Notes under the pieces: model-generated
What the model was told of the DNA's origin: nothing
Seen by the model: only the letters and a program-made list of their open reading frames with translations
Database searches by the model: none
Translations under genes and position numbers: made by a program
Source: an uncultured Clostridia bacterium
Lineage (GTDB): Bacteria > Bacillota > Clostridia > Lachnospirales > Lachnospiraceae
NCBI GenBank assembly: GCA_947643415.1
Contig: CANRWA010000005.1
Location: forward strand, 38,740 to 102,739
Direction: 5' to 3'
DNA length: 64,000 nucleotides
Shown here: piece after piece, positions 15,741 through 24,563 of the stretch
How the letters are laid out: each line of letters starts with the position of its first letter
Numbering within the stretch: position 1 is the first letter of the stretch

Positions 15741-18104
15741 TTACCCCACTCCCAGTGCCATACCCACAAGCCGGACCGCAAAGGCACAGAGCCATGCGAT
15801 CCCACACTGCAGAACCACGATCCCTGCAGCCCATCTGCCTCCCAGTTCCCTCCGGACAGATGCCACTGCAGCCACACAGGGGGTATACAGAAGGCAGAAT
15901 ACGAGCAGCGACAGAGCTGTCAAAGGTGATATCGCTGCCAGCAAAACCTCTGCTGTCCCTAATAAGACAGACAGGGTAGAGACAACACTTTCTTTCGCAA
16001 TAAAACCAGAGATCAGCGCGGTAGAGATCCTCCAGTCCCCAAAACCAAGCGGGGCAAAAAGTGGGGCGATAAATCCCGCCACAACAGCCAGAATACTATC
16101 CTGGGAATCTGTCACCCTGTTCAGGCGCAGGTCGAAAGTCTGCAGGAACCAGATTACAATGGATGCCAGAAATATAATGGTAAAAGCCCTCTGAAGAAAA
16201 TCTTTCGCCTTATCCCACAAAAGCCGTGCCACATTCTTCACCCCGGGAAGGCGGTAATTCGGCAGTTCCATCACAAAGGGGACCGCCTCCCCTTTAAATG
16301 CTGTATTTTTAGCGATCATAGCAGTAAGGATACCAACTGCAATACCAGCAAAATACAGTAATACCATCACAATCCCCGCCTGACGGGGAAAGAATACCGA
16401 AGTAAAAAAACCATAGACCGGAAGTTTCGCCGTACAGCTCATAAATGGGATCAGCATAATCGTCATTTTCCGGTCTCTTGCAGATGGCAGAGTGCGGCTT
16501 GCCATAACTCCCGGCACCGAACACCCAAAACCAATGAGCATTGGCACAATGCTTCTGCCGGATAAGCCGATCTTGCGGAGGAGTTTATCCATGACAAAAG
16601 CAACACGCGCCATATAACCGGTATCCTCCAGCAGAGACAAAAAGAAGAACAAAATTACAATGACCGGAAGGAAACTCAGGACACTGCCCACACCGCTGAA
16701 TATCCCGTCTATGATCAGCGACTGAAGCACATCATTTACATTCCATGCCGTAAGCTGCGCATCCAGTATTCCGGTAAGCCATTCAATCAGTATTTCCAAC
16801 AGTTCCTGCATCCATGCACCAAGTACATTGAAAGTCATCCAGAATACAAATGCCATAATGGCAATAAACGAAGGAATCGCTGTATATTTTCCTGTCAGGA
16901 CTTTATCGATCCTCCGGCTGCGCTCCCTTTCCCTGCTCTCATGTGGTTTCACCACACACTGCCCTACCAGTTTATTGATAAATGAAAACCGCATATCGGC
17001 AATTGCTGCTGCACGGTCCAGCCCTCTCTCCTGCTCCATCTGACAGATGATATGTTCTACCATTTCCTGCTCATTTGGCATCAGTTTAAGAGCATCCCTG
17101 ATGCGGGAATCACCCTCCACCAGTTTCGTGGCGGCAAATCGCAGCGGAATCTGTGCATTCTCTGCATGGTCCTTCACAAGATGCATGATACCATGCAGGC
17201 AGCGGTGTACCGCCCCGCCATTTTCATTCTCATCGCAGAAATCCAGCCGTCCGGGACGCTCCTGGTATTTCGCCACATGTACCGCATGGCTGATCAGTTC
17301 TTCAATCCCCTCATTCTTTGCCGCAGAAATAGGTATCACCGGAATTCCCAGCATTTCTTCCATCTCATTGATATGGACCGAACCACCATTTCCACGGACT
17401 TCATCCATCATATTCAGTGCAAGTACCATGGGTACATCCAGTTCCATCAGCTGCATGGTCAGATACAGGTTTCGCTCAATATTCGTGGCATCCACAATAT
17501 TGATGATCCCTTCCGGTCTTTCTTCCAGAATAAACTTCCGCGATACGATCTCTTCACTGGTATATGGCGACAGGGAATAAATACCGGGCAGGTCTGTCAC
17601 CTGTGCCCTGCCCTCTCCCTTGATGGTTCCGCTTTTGCGGTCTACCGTGACCCCCGGGAAATTTCCCACATGCTGGCTCGCACCCGTGAGATCATTAAAG
17701 AGCGTGGTCTTCCCGCAATTCTGATTTCCTGCAAGGGCAAACATGATAGGCTGGTTCTCTGGCAGAGGGTTCTCATCTGCCCTGACATGATATCTGCCTC
17801 CTTCGCCAAAACCGGGATGCTCTGTCTTCTTCTTTTTCTTTGTCCCATCCATTCCACTTGGCACCTCCTGTGCCGCCAGCTCAAGCGGGCTCACACCAAT
17901 CTGCCCTGCATCCGCAAGACGCAGGGTCAGTTCATATCCATGAATGCGCAGCTCCATAGGATCCCCCATAGGAGCATATTTGATAAGAGTAACTTCTGTC
18001 CCTGGGATCACTCCCATATCAAGAAAATGCTGGCGCAGTTCTCCCTCCCCACCCACTGAGTCAATAACAGCCATCTGTCCGGGCTGTAGATCCTTTAACG
18101 TCAT
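15741..18104 (-). CDS. feoB: Ferrous iron transporter FeoB with fused FeoA domain
   Basis: Inner-membrane Fe(II) importer of 787 residues. Residues 1-75 are an SH3-like FeoA domain (LQPGQMAVIDSVGGEGELRQ), followed by a Lys-rich linker. The G domain has GNQNCGKT (P-loop, about 126-133), DLPGIYSLSPYTSEE (G2/G3 region) and LNMMDEV (G4). The membrane core from about 400 has gate motifs and the terminal LLYTPCVAAVASVRREL. FeoA is usually a separate small gene; the fusion explains its absence here. The gene stands alone, with AGGAGG before ATG 18104. Confidence 0.95.
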   Translation of the reverse strand: MTLKDLQPGQMAVIDSVGGEGELRQHFLDMGVIPGTEVTLIKYAPMGDPMELRIHGYELTLRLADAGQIGVSPLELAAQEVPSGMDGTKKKKKTEHPGFGEGGRYHVRADENPLPENQPIMFALAGNQNCGKTTLFNDLTGASQHVGNFPGVTVDRKSGTIKGEGRAQVTDLPGIYSLSPYTSEEIVSRKFILEERPEGIINIVDATNIERNLYLTMQLMELDVPMVLALNMMDEVRGNGGSVHINEMEEMLGIPVIPISAAKNEGIEELISHAVHVAKYQERPGRLDFCDENENGGAVHRCLHGIMHLVKDHAENAQIPLRFAATKLVEGDSRIRDALKLMPNEQEMVEHIICQMEQERGLDRAAAIADMRFSFINKLVGQCVVKPHESRERERSRRIDKVLTGKYTAIPSFIAIMAFVFWMTFNVLGAWMQELLEILIEWLTGILDAQLTAWNVNDVLQSLIIDGIFSGVGSVLSFLPVIVILFFFLSLLEDTGYMARVAFVMDKLLRKIGLSGRSIVPMLIGFGCSVPGVMASRTLPSARDRKMTIMLIPFMSCTAKLPVYGFFTSVFFPRQAGIVMVLLYFAGIAVGILTAMIAKNTAFKGEAVPFVMELPNYRLPGVKNVARLLWDKAKDFLQRAFTIIFLASIVIWFLQTFDLRLNRVTDSQDSILAVVAGFIAPLFAPLGFGDWRISTALISGFIAKESVVSTLSVLLGTAEVLLAAISPLTALSLLVFCLLYTPCVAAVASVRRELGGRWAAGIVVLQCGIAWLCAFAVRLVGMALGVG

Positions 18105-18156
18105 GGTTATTTCCTCCTGTCTGGCATCCGATTTACACGGACGCTGCCGGACTGTT

Positions 18157-18196
18157 AGCTCAACGGCGCCAATTTGAACCCGCCGTGGTTCTAAGC
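18157..18196. repeat. Palindromic repeat family 1, imperfect full copy
   Basis: Left arm AGCTCAACGGCG (18157-18168), then CCAATTTGAACC, then CGCCGTGGTTCTAAGCT as a degraded right arm. It supplies the last codons and the stop codon (18160-18162) of the GH120 gene. Confidence 0.7.
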
Positions 18197-20118
18197 TGAA
18201 TCCGGTTCTTTCCCTGTCTCAGTCCCTGTAAAGGCCCAGGAACAGGAACTGGCGGTATCGCCTTCCCAAGCAAATCCGTCCGGATCACAACAGGAGCTCC
18301 GTCCGGATTCTCATATGCTGCCTCTGTGATCCTGGGCCGGCCAAGGCACTTTGTCCCAATCTGTTCTGTCAGCAGTTCAAAGGCACCCTTTCCAAGCACT
18401 GCCTCAAGATATATTCCATCTTCCTCTTCCACCAGTTTTATGTAATCGCCGTCTGTCCCGCTCCAGGAATCCTTTTCCCTGGTAAATCCGGCTGCACCCT
18501 GCAGATAGATATTATGATTGATATAAGCTGGCTGCTTAATGCTCTCATATGTCTCTATATCAGCAGCCCCTGCCTGCCAGTAACGTTCTATATATTCTTC
18601 CATCGACACAGCCGCCCCTTCATAGGCATCCGTGCCATAGTTCCTGTCCTTTTCGCCTCCTCCCACAAATATATTCTGGTACCAGCGGTCATCTGAACCA
18701 TATGTCGGCACAGTACCCATAACTTTTGTAGAATGCGGATAGTGATATGGTGTAGAACGGTTCAACACCGGATACTGCACCATGAACCCCATCACAAGAT
18801 TGTGGGCATACGCCCCGCCTTGTGCCGCGTTTACGATGCTATAGGGAGAGGCAAATATATTGTTGTCCACCAGATAGGGGCCATGTGTGACCTCGATCAT
18901 GAAATCCCTGTCATTGTGATGATACAGATTACGGCTTACCCGCGTACCCTGAGCCTGCCAGTCCAGCCATGTGCCAAGGCTGCAATGATGGATATGGTTG
19001 TCATGGATCTGCACATCAATAGCTGCATGTAATTTGATCCCTGCTATCTCATGTCCATAAAATTCATGTTTTGTCGCTATATGGTAGATCTCATTGTCAT
19101 AGATCTCACTGAATATACAGCCCATATGCCCCACGATACCCGTCTGCCCGCAGTTATAGATCCGATTCCCCCTTACAATATGGGAACCTGTCTGTTCCCT
19201 GCTCCAGCCAATATCTGCGGCCCGGAATACTGCCTCCATCTGATACTGATAACCGGGTTTCCTGTGATACTTTGTAAATTCATTATCTCCTGTCGTATCC
19301 TCCTTTCCCAGACTGATAGCAGAGCACTTTGAATCATGCAGGATATTATTTTCAATGACCCACCCTTTCGCCCAATTCGGTCCCAGCATCCCCACCTGGT
19401 ATGCGGTGGGCGGTGCCCAGTTTGTCGCCGCCTGTGCCATCTCAAAGCCCCTGACTGTAATATAATCCAAACCTCTTCTATCTGGATAAAAACAGCATGG
19501 ACGGACATTGATCTCCACCAACTCTTCATTGGGATCCAGCCCGCCAAAATTCGCATATATCGTTGTCCTCTCTGAATCATTCTCACAATACCACTGCATC
19601 AGGGACTCTTCGGCATTCCAGATCCGCTCCCTGCGCATTTCCCATGTTTCATAAGGGCTGTATTCTCTTTTAACAGGATTCTGTACCCCCTTAAGGTCAG
19701 CCGACTCAAAAAGGGAAACCCCATTGAGATAGACATCTCCTGTATGAACAGCATGATCCCTTGGATCCACAAGCCAGTCCCCGGATATCTCTGTGGCATA
19801 GGGATTGTAATCACCAAAAAAGGAGTTCTCCAGTGTAGCTCTCCACACCTGTTCCCCCGCCGGCTCCCATGTATCAATCCTCTCCGATCCCTTGATCACC
19901 ACCTTCTCACCCTCTGCTGCCTGATATGTGACCCGGCAGTTCGCATCCAGGCCACCATTGCGCGGTCTTACCCATTCCCTGTATTCACCGCCGTGTACGA
20001 TCACTGTATCGCCGGCGATGGCAATATCAGCCGCTCTCTGTATTGTTGCAAATGGATGTCCTGCATCCCCATTGCCGTGGTCTGAACCACCCTTTGCAAC
20101 ATGATATACCTTTCCCAT
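18160..20118 (-). CDS. GH120 beta-xylosidase (right-handed beta-helix)
   Basis: A 652-residue cytoplasmic enzyme with a parallel beta-helix fold. As recalled, it matches GH120 beta-xylosidases such as Thermoanaerobacterium XylC along its length: AKGGSDHGNGD..PFATIQRAAD at the start, GFEMAQAATNWAPPTAYQ and GHEIAGIKLHAAIDVQIH. The likely catalytic pair is D386 (LGTWLDWQAQGTR) and E409 (DFMIEVTHGPY), 23 residues apart as in XylC. It would release xylose from xylo-oligosaccharides. No signal peptide, so substrate must be imported. The last ten or so residues (RTTAGSNWRR) come from an inserted palindromic repeat. Alone between feoB and the acetylation pair. Confidence 0.85.
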   Translation of the reverse strand: MGKVYHVAKGGSDHGNGDAGHPFATIQRAADIAIAGDTVIVHGGEYREWVRPRNGGLDANCRVTYQAAEGEKVVIKGSERIDTWEPAGEQVWRATLENSFFGDYNPYATEISGDWLVDPRDHAVHTGDVYLNGVSLFESADLKGVQNPVKREYSPYETWEMRRERIWNAEESLMQWYCENDSERTTIYANFGGLDPNEELVEINVRPCCFYPDRRGLDYITVRGFEMAQAATNWAPPTAYQVGMLGPNWAKGWVIENNILHDSKCSAISLGKEDTTGDNEFTKYHRKPGYQYQMEAVFRAADIGWSREQTGSHIVRGNRIYNCGQTGIVGHMGCIFSEIYDNEIYHIATKHEFYGHEIAGIKLHAAIDVQIHDNHIHHCSLGTWLDWQAQGTRVSRNLYHHNDRDFMIEVTHGPYLVDNNIFASPYSIVNAAQGGAYAHNLVMGFMVQYPVLNRSTPYHYPHSTKVMGTVPTYGSDDRWYQNIFVGGGEKDRNYGTDAYEGAAVSMEEYIERYWQAGAADIETYESIKQPAYINHNIYLQGAAGFTREKDSWSGTDGDYIKLVEEEDGIYLEAVLGKGAFELLTEQIGTKCLGRPRITEAAYENPDGAPVVIRTDLLGKAIPPVPVPGPLQGLRQGKNRIQLRTTAGSNWRR

Positions 20119-20198
20119 ATCAATTCCTCCATTCTATACCTGTTTCTTTATTCTACCATAGTTTTGGAGAAACACACAATATTTTTTCATTCATGCTG

Positions 20199-20240
20199 TA
20201 GGGCAATCGCTTGAAAACAGATTTTTAAGCGATTACCCTA
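20199..20240. repeat. Palindromic repeat family 2, full copy
   Basis: Near-perfect 42-base inverted repeat. The left side starts TAGGGCAATCGCTTG and the right side ends AAGCGATTACCCTA. Its end provides the stop codon of the SGNH gene (20238-20240). It can form a long hairpin on either strand. Confidence 0.75.
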
Positions 20241-20975
20241 GTACATCATTGCGGAAACCTCCTCCCATATAAATTCCGCAAATTCCTTCTGCCCTTTCTC
20301 ATTCAGATGGGTTCCGTCCTGATAAAACCAGTCTGGATGCTTCTCCGCCCGTTTCGTCCAGTCAATAACCTGCAGGTTGTCATTTTTCCTAGCCAGCTTC
20401 TGAATTGTCTTATTCACCGTATCCTGCCAGCTCACATCCTTTCCATGGGCATTGATCCAGTATATCTTCCTGTCTTTTCCCAGATAATCTATCAGCTCCT
20501 GTCCGGTAGCCTCGGTAAAGTTTCCATTGACTCCAAGGGAAATGATCACCGTATCTCCCAGTTTCCCCTTCTTTTCCAATTTCTCTGCCACCTCCAGTGC
20601 CTGTGAGACCTGTCTCGATATCTTGGCATCGATCACCACGCCTTTCTGAAGTTTCTGAAAGGCAGGCGCTGCACCAAGAAAAACAGAGTCCCCGATGACT
20701 GTTATCTTCCGTTCCACCACCTTTTCCCTGCTTTCTTCCCCCTGTTCCCCTGATGCCACAGCACCACTGACAGCAGCCTTTGTCCCTGACTCCCTCCCTG
20801 CATCCTCTGTCTGCTGTAATGCCTGTTCATTCCTTGCCAGTTCTTCTTTTAATTTATCCTGATCCGATTTCGGGGCCATGATAATACCTGCCCCGCCAAC
20901 CAAAGTACAGATCAGCACCAGCGAAATAACCGTGATCCTCTTTACATTTCTTCCCTTATTTACCAGATCTTCCAT
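20238..20975 (-). CDS. SGNH-type O-acetyltransferase partner, membrane anchored
   Basis: About 245 residues: one N-terminal membrane segment (VISLVLICTLVGGAGIIM), a Glu/Gln-rich coiled stalk to about 80, then an SGNH hydrolase fold with GDSVFLGAAPAF (catalytic Ser), SLGVNGNFTE (Asn block) and DGTHLNEKG (Asp-His pair). This resembles the extracellular half of peptidoglycan O-acetyltransferases OatA/Adr. It begins 16 bases after the acyltransferase-3 stop, so the pair forms a split OatA. A GTG three bases earlier (20978) is an alternative start; GGAGGGAGAGG serves both. The stop codon lies at the edge of a palindromic repeat. Confidence 0.82.
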   Translation of the reverse strand: MEDLVNKGRNVKRITVISLVLICTLVGGAGIIMAPKSDQDKLKEELARNEQALQQTEDAGRESGTKAAVSGAVASGEQGEESREKVVERKITVIGDSVFLGAAPAFQKLQKGVVIDAKISRQVSQALEVAEKLEKKGKLGDTVIISLGVNGNFTEATGQELIDYLGKDRKIYWINAHGKDVSWQDTVNKTIQKLARKNDNLQVIDWTKRAEKHPDWFYQDGTHLNEKGQKEFAEFIWEEVSAMMY

Positions 20976-20991
20976 CACTATCCTCTCCCTC

Positions 20992-21969
20992 CTATCCTAT
21001 TACAAAAGTCCCAGATATCAAAATAATAACCGGATAGTGCCAGAGATAGATCAGGTAGCTCTTTCTCCCGATCCATGAGATCAATGACCGTTCCAGACGA
21101 TCTCCCATCACATCACCCTGGTCTTCCACCATGGCAGTTATGACAGCAAATAGTATGCTGATCCAGAACATACCTCCCTGATATACAAAATCAGATCGTC
21201 CATCCACTGAAACAAACAAGATACAGAAAATAAATATAAATGAAGCAAAGATCAGCATGGCACTTTCCTTTTGCCTGACAGAAAAGGACAACTGCGGAAA
21301 CTGCCGCCGGAACGCACCCAGGAACATCCCGGTCAGCAGTGGAAATGCCATAGTATCTGTTCCATAATACACCCGTGACGGATCCCCTCCCGGCGTATAG
21401 AGAAAGAACATCCTAGCTGCCGAAAGCAGTGCGAGGATAAGGAAGAGAAAACTCATCTTCTTTCCACCGATCACCTCGCAGCCTTTTTTATAAAGTAGAA
21501 ACAGTGCCGGCCACAGCAGATAGAACTGGATCTCGATCGCCAGGAACCATAGATGTGTAAAAGGTGAGCCTCCTGACAGTTTTGAAAAATATGAGGTATT
21601 CTGCTGGATCTTCCACCAGTTCTCGCAGCCAAGAAAAATACTGCTGACCTCTCCTCGTATCCCCGCCATCTGGTTCTGCCGAAACAATGTCATCCAGGCG
21701 CACACCGCCATCACCATTATATACAGGGAAGGAAGGATCTTTACTGCCCTCTTCCTGTAATATCTTCCAATATGAAATCCTCCCTCTGTCATCTCCGTCT
21801 CACTGGTGACAAACATAAAGTAACCAGATAATATGAAGAAAAGCGGAACTCCCAGGAAACCTCCCGGAAACACAGAAGGAAAAAGGTGAAAAAGAACAAT
21901 CCCTGTAATGCCGATTCCCCTCAGGGCGTCCATTCCCTTTTTCCTTCTTACCCTTACTGCAGCCTGCAT
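20992..21969 (-). CDS. Membrane acyltransferase (acyltransferase 3 family, OatA-like)
   Basis: A 325-residue multi-span membrane protein with about ten hydrophobic segments. Family signatures are GMDALRGIGITGIVLFHLFP (the His shortly after the first helix), GVPLFFILSGYFM and the RYYRKRAVKILPSLY loop. It would pass acetyl groups across the membrane to the SGNH protein encoded next, for O-acetylation of peptidoglycan or another envelope glycan; the acceptor is inferred. The gene starts about 50 bases after a consensus promoter. Confidence 0.85.
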   Translation of the reverse strand: MQAAVRVRRKKGMDALRGIGITGIVLFHLFPSVFPGGFLGVPLFFILSGYFMFVTSETEMTEGGFHIGRYYRKRAVKILPSLYIMVMAVCAWMTLFRQNQMAGIRGEVSSIFLGCENWWKIQQNTSYFSKLSGGSPFTHLWFLAIEIQFYLLWPALFLLYKKGCEVIGGKKMSFLFLILALLSAARMFFLYTPGGDPSRVYYGTDTMAFPLLTGMFLGAFRRQFPQLSFSVRQKESAMLIFASFIFIFCILFVSVDGRSDFVYQGGMFWISILFAVITAMVEDQGDVMGDRLERSLISWIGRKSYLIYLWHYPVIILISGTFVIG

Positions 21970-22007
21970 AGCATCTCCTCCATTTCGTACGTTTATATAG
22001 CAAACAT

Positions 22008-22054
22008 GTTTACTGTGTAAACCATATTATAGAGGATTTGTTTTAACTTGTCAA
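22008..22054 (-). promoter_or_regulatory. Consensus promoter and operator-like palindrome before the O-acetylation pair
   Basis: Minus-strand -35 TTGACA (22049-22054), 17-base spacer, -10 TATAAT (22026-22031): a full consensus match. The predicted start (around 22019) falls inside a perfect inverted repeat GTTTACTGTGTAAAC (22008-22022), a likely repressor site. The -35 box overlaps the stop codon of the upstream lipoprotein gene. Confidence 0.75.
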
Positions 22055-23289
22055 CCTGTTTTCTTTCCATCTGCCAGATCTTGACAGGATTTCGGCAGTC
22101 TGTCTTTCGTCACGTCCTGCAGCCTCTTTGTTGCCAGATCATATACGATATAACGGGTATTTCCCCCCTCCGGATAAGAAGCCAGAACCTTCCCTTCACT
22201 GAATCCCACAAACCTGCATTTATTTACATAATACTTTTCTAAAAAATTATCATATTCTTCTTTGTATTCTGACTTCTGTTTTACATAATCCATCATTTTT
22301 TCTTCATAACTAATTTTCTTATGTTTGTCAATGGATATACTGTACAGTTCTTCTCCTTCTTTGTTGTCTTTCCGTACATGCACATAAAAATACCATCTGC
22401 CTTGATATATATATGAGGAACGTATCCATGCGAATTGCAGGCTGCCATCTGCCTGTTCCTCACATCTTCCCTTTAGGTCCAATTGTGACAGAATACATTC
22501 TGCCTTTTCACTGATACCATCATACAGAAACAAAGCGGATTCAACCCGAAAATATAACATGTCATCAGCATAATGCCACTCTCTGTCCACTCCGCCGGAA
22601 GAGTATATGAGTTTATTCTCCTCTGTTACAGGATTCAGGTGAAAAACCTTTTTTTCACTCATCACCACCAATCCATCTTTCAGAATCACCGGATATTGAT
22701 CTTCTGTAAAATATACCCAGACATTTTCCTCTGACCCGATAAGCTCTTTGGGCATTCTCTTCTCTATATCATACTTAAACAAGGCAGATTCCCCATAGTT
22801 ATCCGACACCTGCATCAAAAGCCAGGTATCCCCGGCATATACCACCACTGCACTATCCTTTGTAATGGCAGGCAGCCGCTCCTCCTTCTCTTGTTTCAGG
22901 ATATCCCCTTCTGCGGATTTCTCTATCGGGATCCTGCAGAGAATCCCATCTACTCCTCTGATATAATAAAGCCAGTGATCTGTGACCCAAGAAACCTCAT
23001 CAATATCCATTATAATGGATTCCAAAACTGTTCCTTCCATGCTGCACCGTTCTAAAACGCCTCCCTCTTTCCCCACCTGGTACATATTATCTGTATTTGC
23101 ATACCGGCTCTTCCTCTTCACAAGCGGTTCGCTTACTTCCTGAACGACAGCACCTTCGCTTACTACCTCTCCTATCGCTGCACCGGTAGCTGGTTTTGGC
23201 GTACCAGCGGTTCCGTCTTCCTCACTGCATCCTGTAAATAAAATGACCGCTAAAACAATTAGAATGATCCATTCCTTTCTTTTCCTCAT
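22051..23289 (-). CDS. Lipoprotein with propeller-like repeats, unknown function
   Basis: From ATG 23289 it has 412 residues: signal peptide, lipobox LFTGC (Cys at about 21), a linker rich in Val and Glu, then repeating beta strands (DHWLYYIRGVDGILCRIPIE, DDMLYFRVESALFLYDGIS) of the DUF5050 or propeller type. It probably sits on the outer face of the membrane. GGGGGG before the ATG supports the start; longer versions begin inside hairpin sequence upstream. Its end overlaps the promoter of the O-acetylation genes. No partner gene indicates its job. Confidence 0.75.
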   Translation of the reverse strand: MRKRKEWIILIVLAVILFTGCSEEDGTAGTPKPATGAAIGEVVSEGAVVQEVSEPLVKRKSRYANTDNMYQVGKEGGVLERCSMEGTVLESIIMDIDEVSWVTDHWLYYIRGVDGILCRIPIEKSAEGDILKQEKEERLPAITKDSAVVVYAGDTWLLMQVSDNYGESALFKYDIEKRMPKELIGSEENVWVYFTEDQYPVILKDGLVVMSEKKVFHLNPVTEENKLIYSSGGVDREWHYADDMLYFRVESALFLYDGISEKAECILSQLDLKGRCEEQADGSLQFAWIRSSYIYQGRWYFYVHVRKDNKEGEELYSISIDKHKKISYEEKMMDYVKQKSEYKEEYDNFLEKYYVNKCRFVGFSEGKVLASYPEGGNTRYIVYDLATKRLQDVTKDRLPKSCQDLADGKKTG

Positions 23290-23310
23290 CTTTAACCCCC
23301 CACAAAAAAG

Positions 23311-23356
23311 CGTCGTGAAAATCCGACGGTTCCAAGAATCAGCAAAGCTGATTCTT
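23311..23356. other. Leader hairpins before the propeller lipoprotein
   Basis: A perfect 10-bp stem with a 3-base loop, AAGAATCAGC (23334-23343) and GCTGATTCTT (23347-23356), next to a weaker CGTCG/CGACG pair (23311-23328). They lie in the untranslated leader on the minus strand. Possibly an attenuator; no known riboswitch was recognised. Confidence 0.45.
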
Positions 23357-23394
23357 GCTCCGCACAAGGCGAACTTTCCTATAATTTAAAAGAA

Positions 23395-23430
23395 AATGGA
23401 TCCAGAAAACTCTCATTTTCTGGATCCATT
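23395..23430 (-). terminator. Terminator of the LamG protein gene
   Basis: Perfect 15-bp stem, 23395-23409 (AATGGATCCAGAAAA) with 23416-23430, six-base loop. On the minus strand it is followed by TTTTCTTTT. It lies 20 bases past the stop codon. Confidence 0.9.
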
Positions 23431-23449
23431 ATAAAAATTCAGGCTATAA

Positions 23450-24361
23450 TTATTTAGCGATACCTTTGTTCTTGTAAAGCTGTTTAACCTGTTTTGCTGT
23501 CAGGGCTTTCTTCCAGAATGTAACATCATCATAGTATGCCTTTACAAGAACATCCCATCCGTTAATTCCCAGGAAGAATTTCGTGCTGCCATTGACAGAT
23601 TTCTTAGCAATAACACCATTACCATACAATTTACCATTGATGTAAGTAGCTCCATTGTAACCCTTTACATAGCCATCCTCACCTTTTACACCATACTCTG
23701 TGAGTTTCTTCTTGCTGTGGTCTACAACAAGTGTAACATGCTGCCATTTCTTAGAATCGAAAGCAGTACCCAATGTCCACTCTGCCTCACCTTTGTCATT
23801 GACACCATTCTTGCAGTACCATGGGAACTCATCTGATTTACCTTCTACAGCATGGGACCAGATAATTGGTGAACCACCAGTCTCCTGAATATCATCTCTC
23901 TTTGTAATGGATACCCACTTAGCACTTGCATCCTTAAGATCTGTAGCAGCGAAGAATACCGGGCTGAAGTTACCAATACCATTTGGAATCTGAATCCAGA
24001 AAGATACAGTCCAGGAACCTGTTCCTACATTAACACCTTTCAGCTGAACACCATATGTTCTGTCAAGGTACAGCGCCTTACCATTTTTACCCTTCTTGTA
24101 CTGTACTTTTTTCTTCTTGTTAACAGTTGGCATTACACCGCCCTTTGCTTTTGTCTTTGCAGCTTCTGTTGGAGTAAATGTCTCAGCACTGTCACCTTTA
24201 CGGGTAACTGCTACCACATTTTTGTTCGCCTTATTCATGTTAAACACCTTAGCTGGCTTTGGTACCTTTACTTTCTTTGCAGCGGATGCGTCCGATGCGG
24301 AAACAACAGAACCTACTACCAACGCTGCAGCAAGAGTGCCGCATAAAAATCTTTTCATCAT
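23450..24361 (-). CDS. Secreted LamG / concanavalin-like lectin protein
   Basis: A 303-residue exported protein with signal peptide (MKRFLCGTLAAALVVGSVVSASDASA) and a basic linker. One jelly-roll LamG domain covers about 90-300 (GTGSWTVSFWIQIPNG..., KKWQHVTLVVDHSKKKLTEY, KFFLGINGWDVLVKAYYDDVTFW). No catalytic motif was found, so it is probably a binding protein for a plant glycan, or a cell-surface lectin. It has its own promoter and terminator between arabinan genes and the lipoprotein. The same fold ends the GGDEF-EAL protein at 49087-51066. Confidence 0.8.
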   Translation of the reverse strand: MMKRFLCGTLAAALVVGSVVSASDASAAKKVKVPKPAKVFNMNKANKNVVAVTRKGDSAETFTPTEAAKTKAKGGVMPTVNKKKKVQYKKGKNGKALYLDRTYGVQLKGVNVGTGSWTVSFWIQIPNGIGNFSPVFFAATDLKDASAKWVSITKRDDIQETGGSPIIWSHAVEGKSDEFPWYCKNGVNDKGEAEWTLGTAFDSKKWQHVTLVVDHSKKKLTEYGVKGEDGYVKGYNGATYINGKLYGNGVIAKKSVNGSTKFFLGINGWDVLVKAYYDDVTFWKKALTAKQVKQLYKNKGIAK

Positions 24362-24405
24362 TATTTTATTCCTCCTTTTTTGTTTTATAAAAGATTTGTG
24401 AATTC

Positions 24406-24434
24406 ATTTTAGCATCTGATAATTATTTTGTCAA
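24406..24434 (-). promoter_or_regulatory. Promoter of the secreted LamG gene
   Basis: Minus-strand -35 TTGACA (24429-24434), 17-base spacer, -10 TAAAAT (24406-24411), about 45 bases before the start codon. The rest of the 24362-24563 gap holds AT-rich sequence and a possible hairpin ending the GH43 gene (GGTAAAATA/TATTTTACC near 24513-24550). Confidence 0.75.
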
Positions 24435-24563
24435 TACTGTCAAATAAAATTGTGTAGGATTTGTGTTTTATTGTAAACTTTTAACATATCTTTGCCGTCT
24501 TTGTGACATATTTACGGTAAAATAGGCATTTTCCGTTCCATATTTTACCTTCCTGCCTGTCCC

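Noticed and set aside
17052..18059. 335-codon plus-strand open frame opposite feoB
   Set aside because: Lies wholly antisense to FeoB, whose motifs are intact; low-complexity translation.
20238..21969. Frameshifted single OatA gene
   Set aside because: The acyltransferase ends in a normal stop, and the SGNH gene has its own strong ribosome site and membrane anchor.
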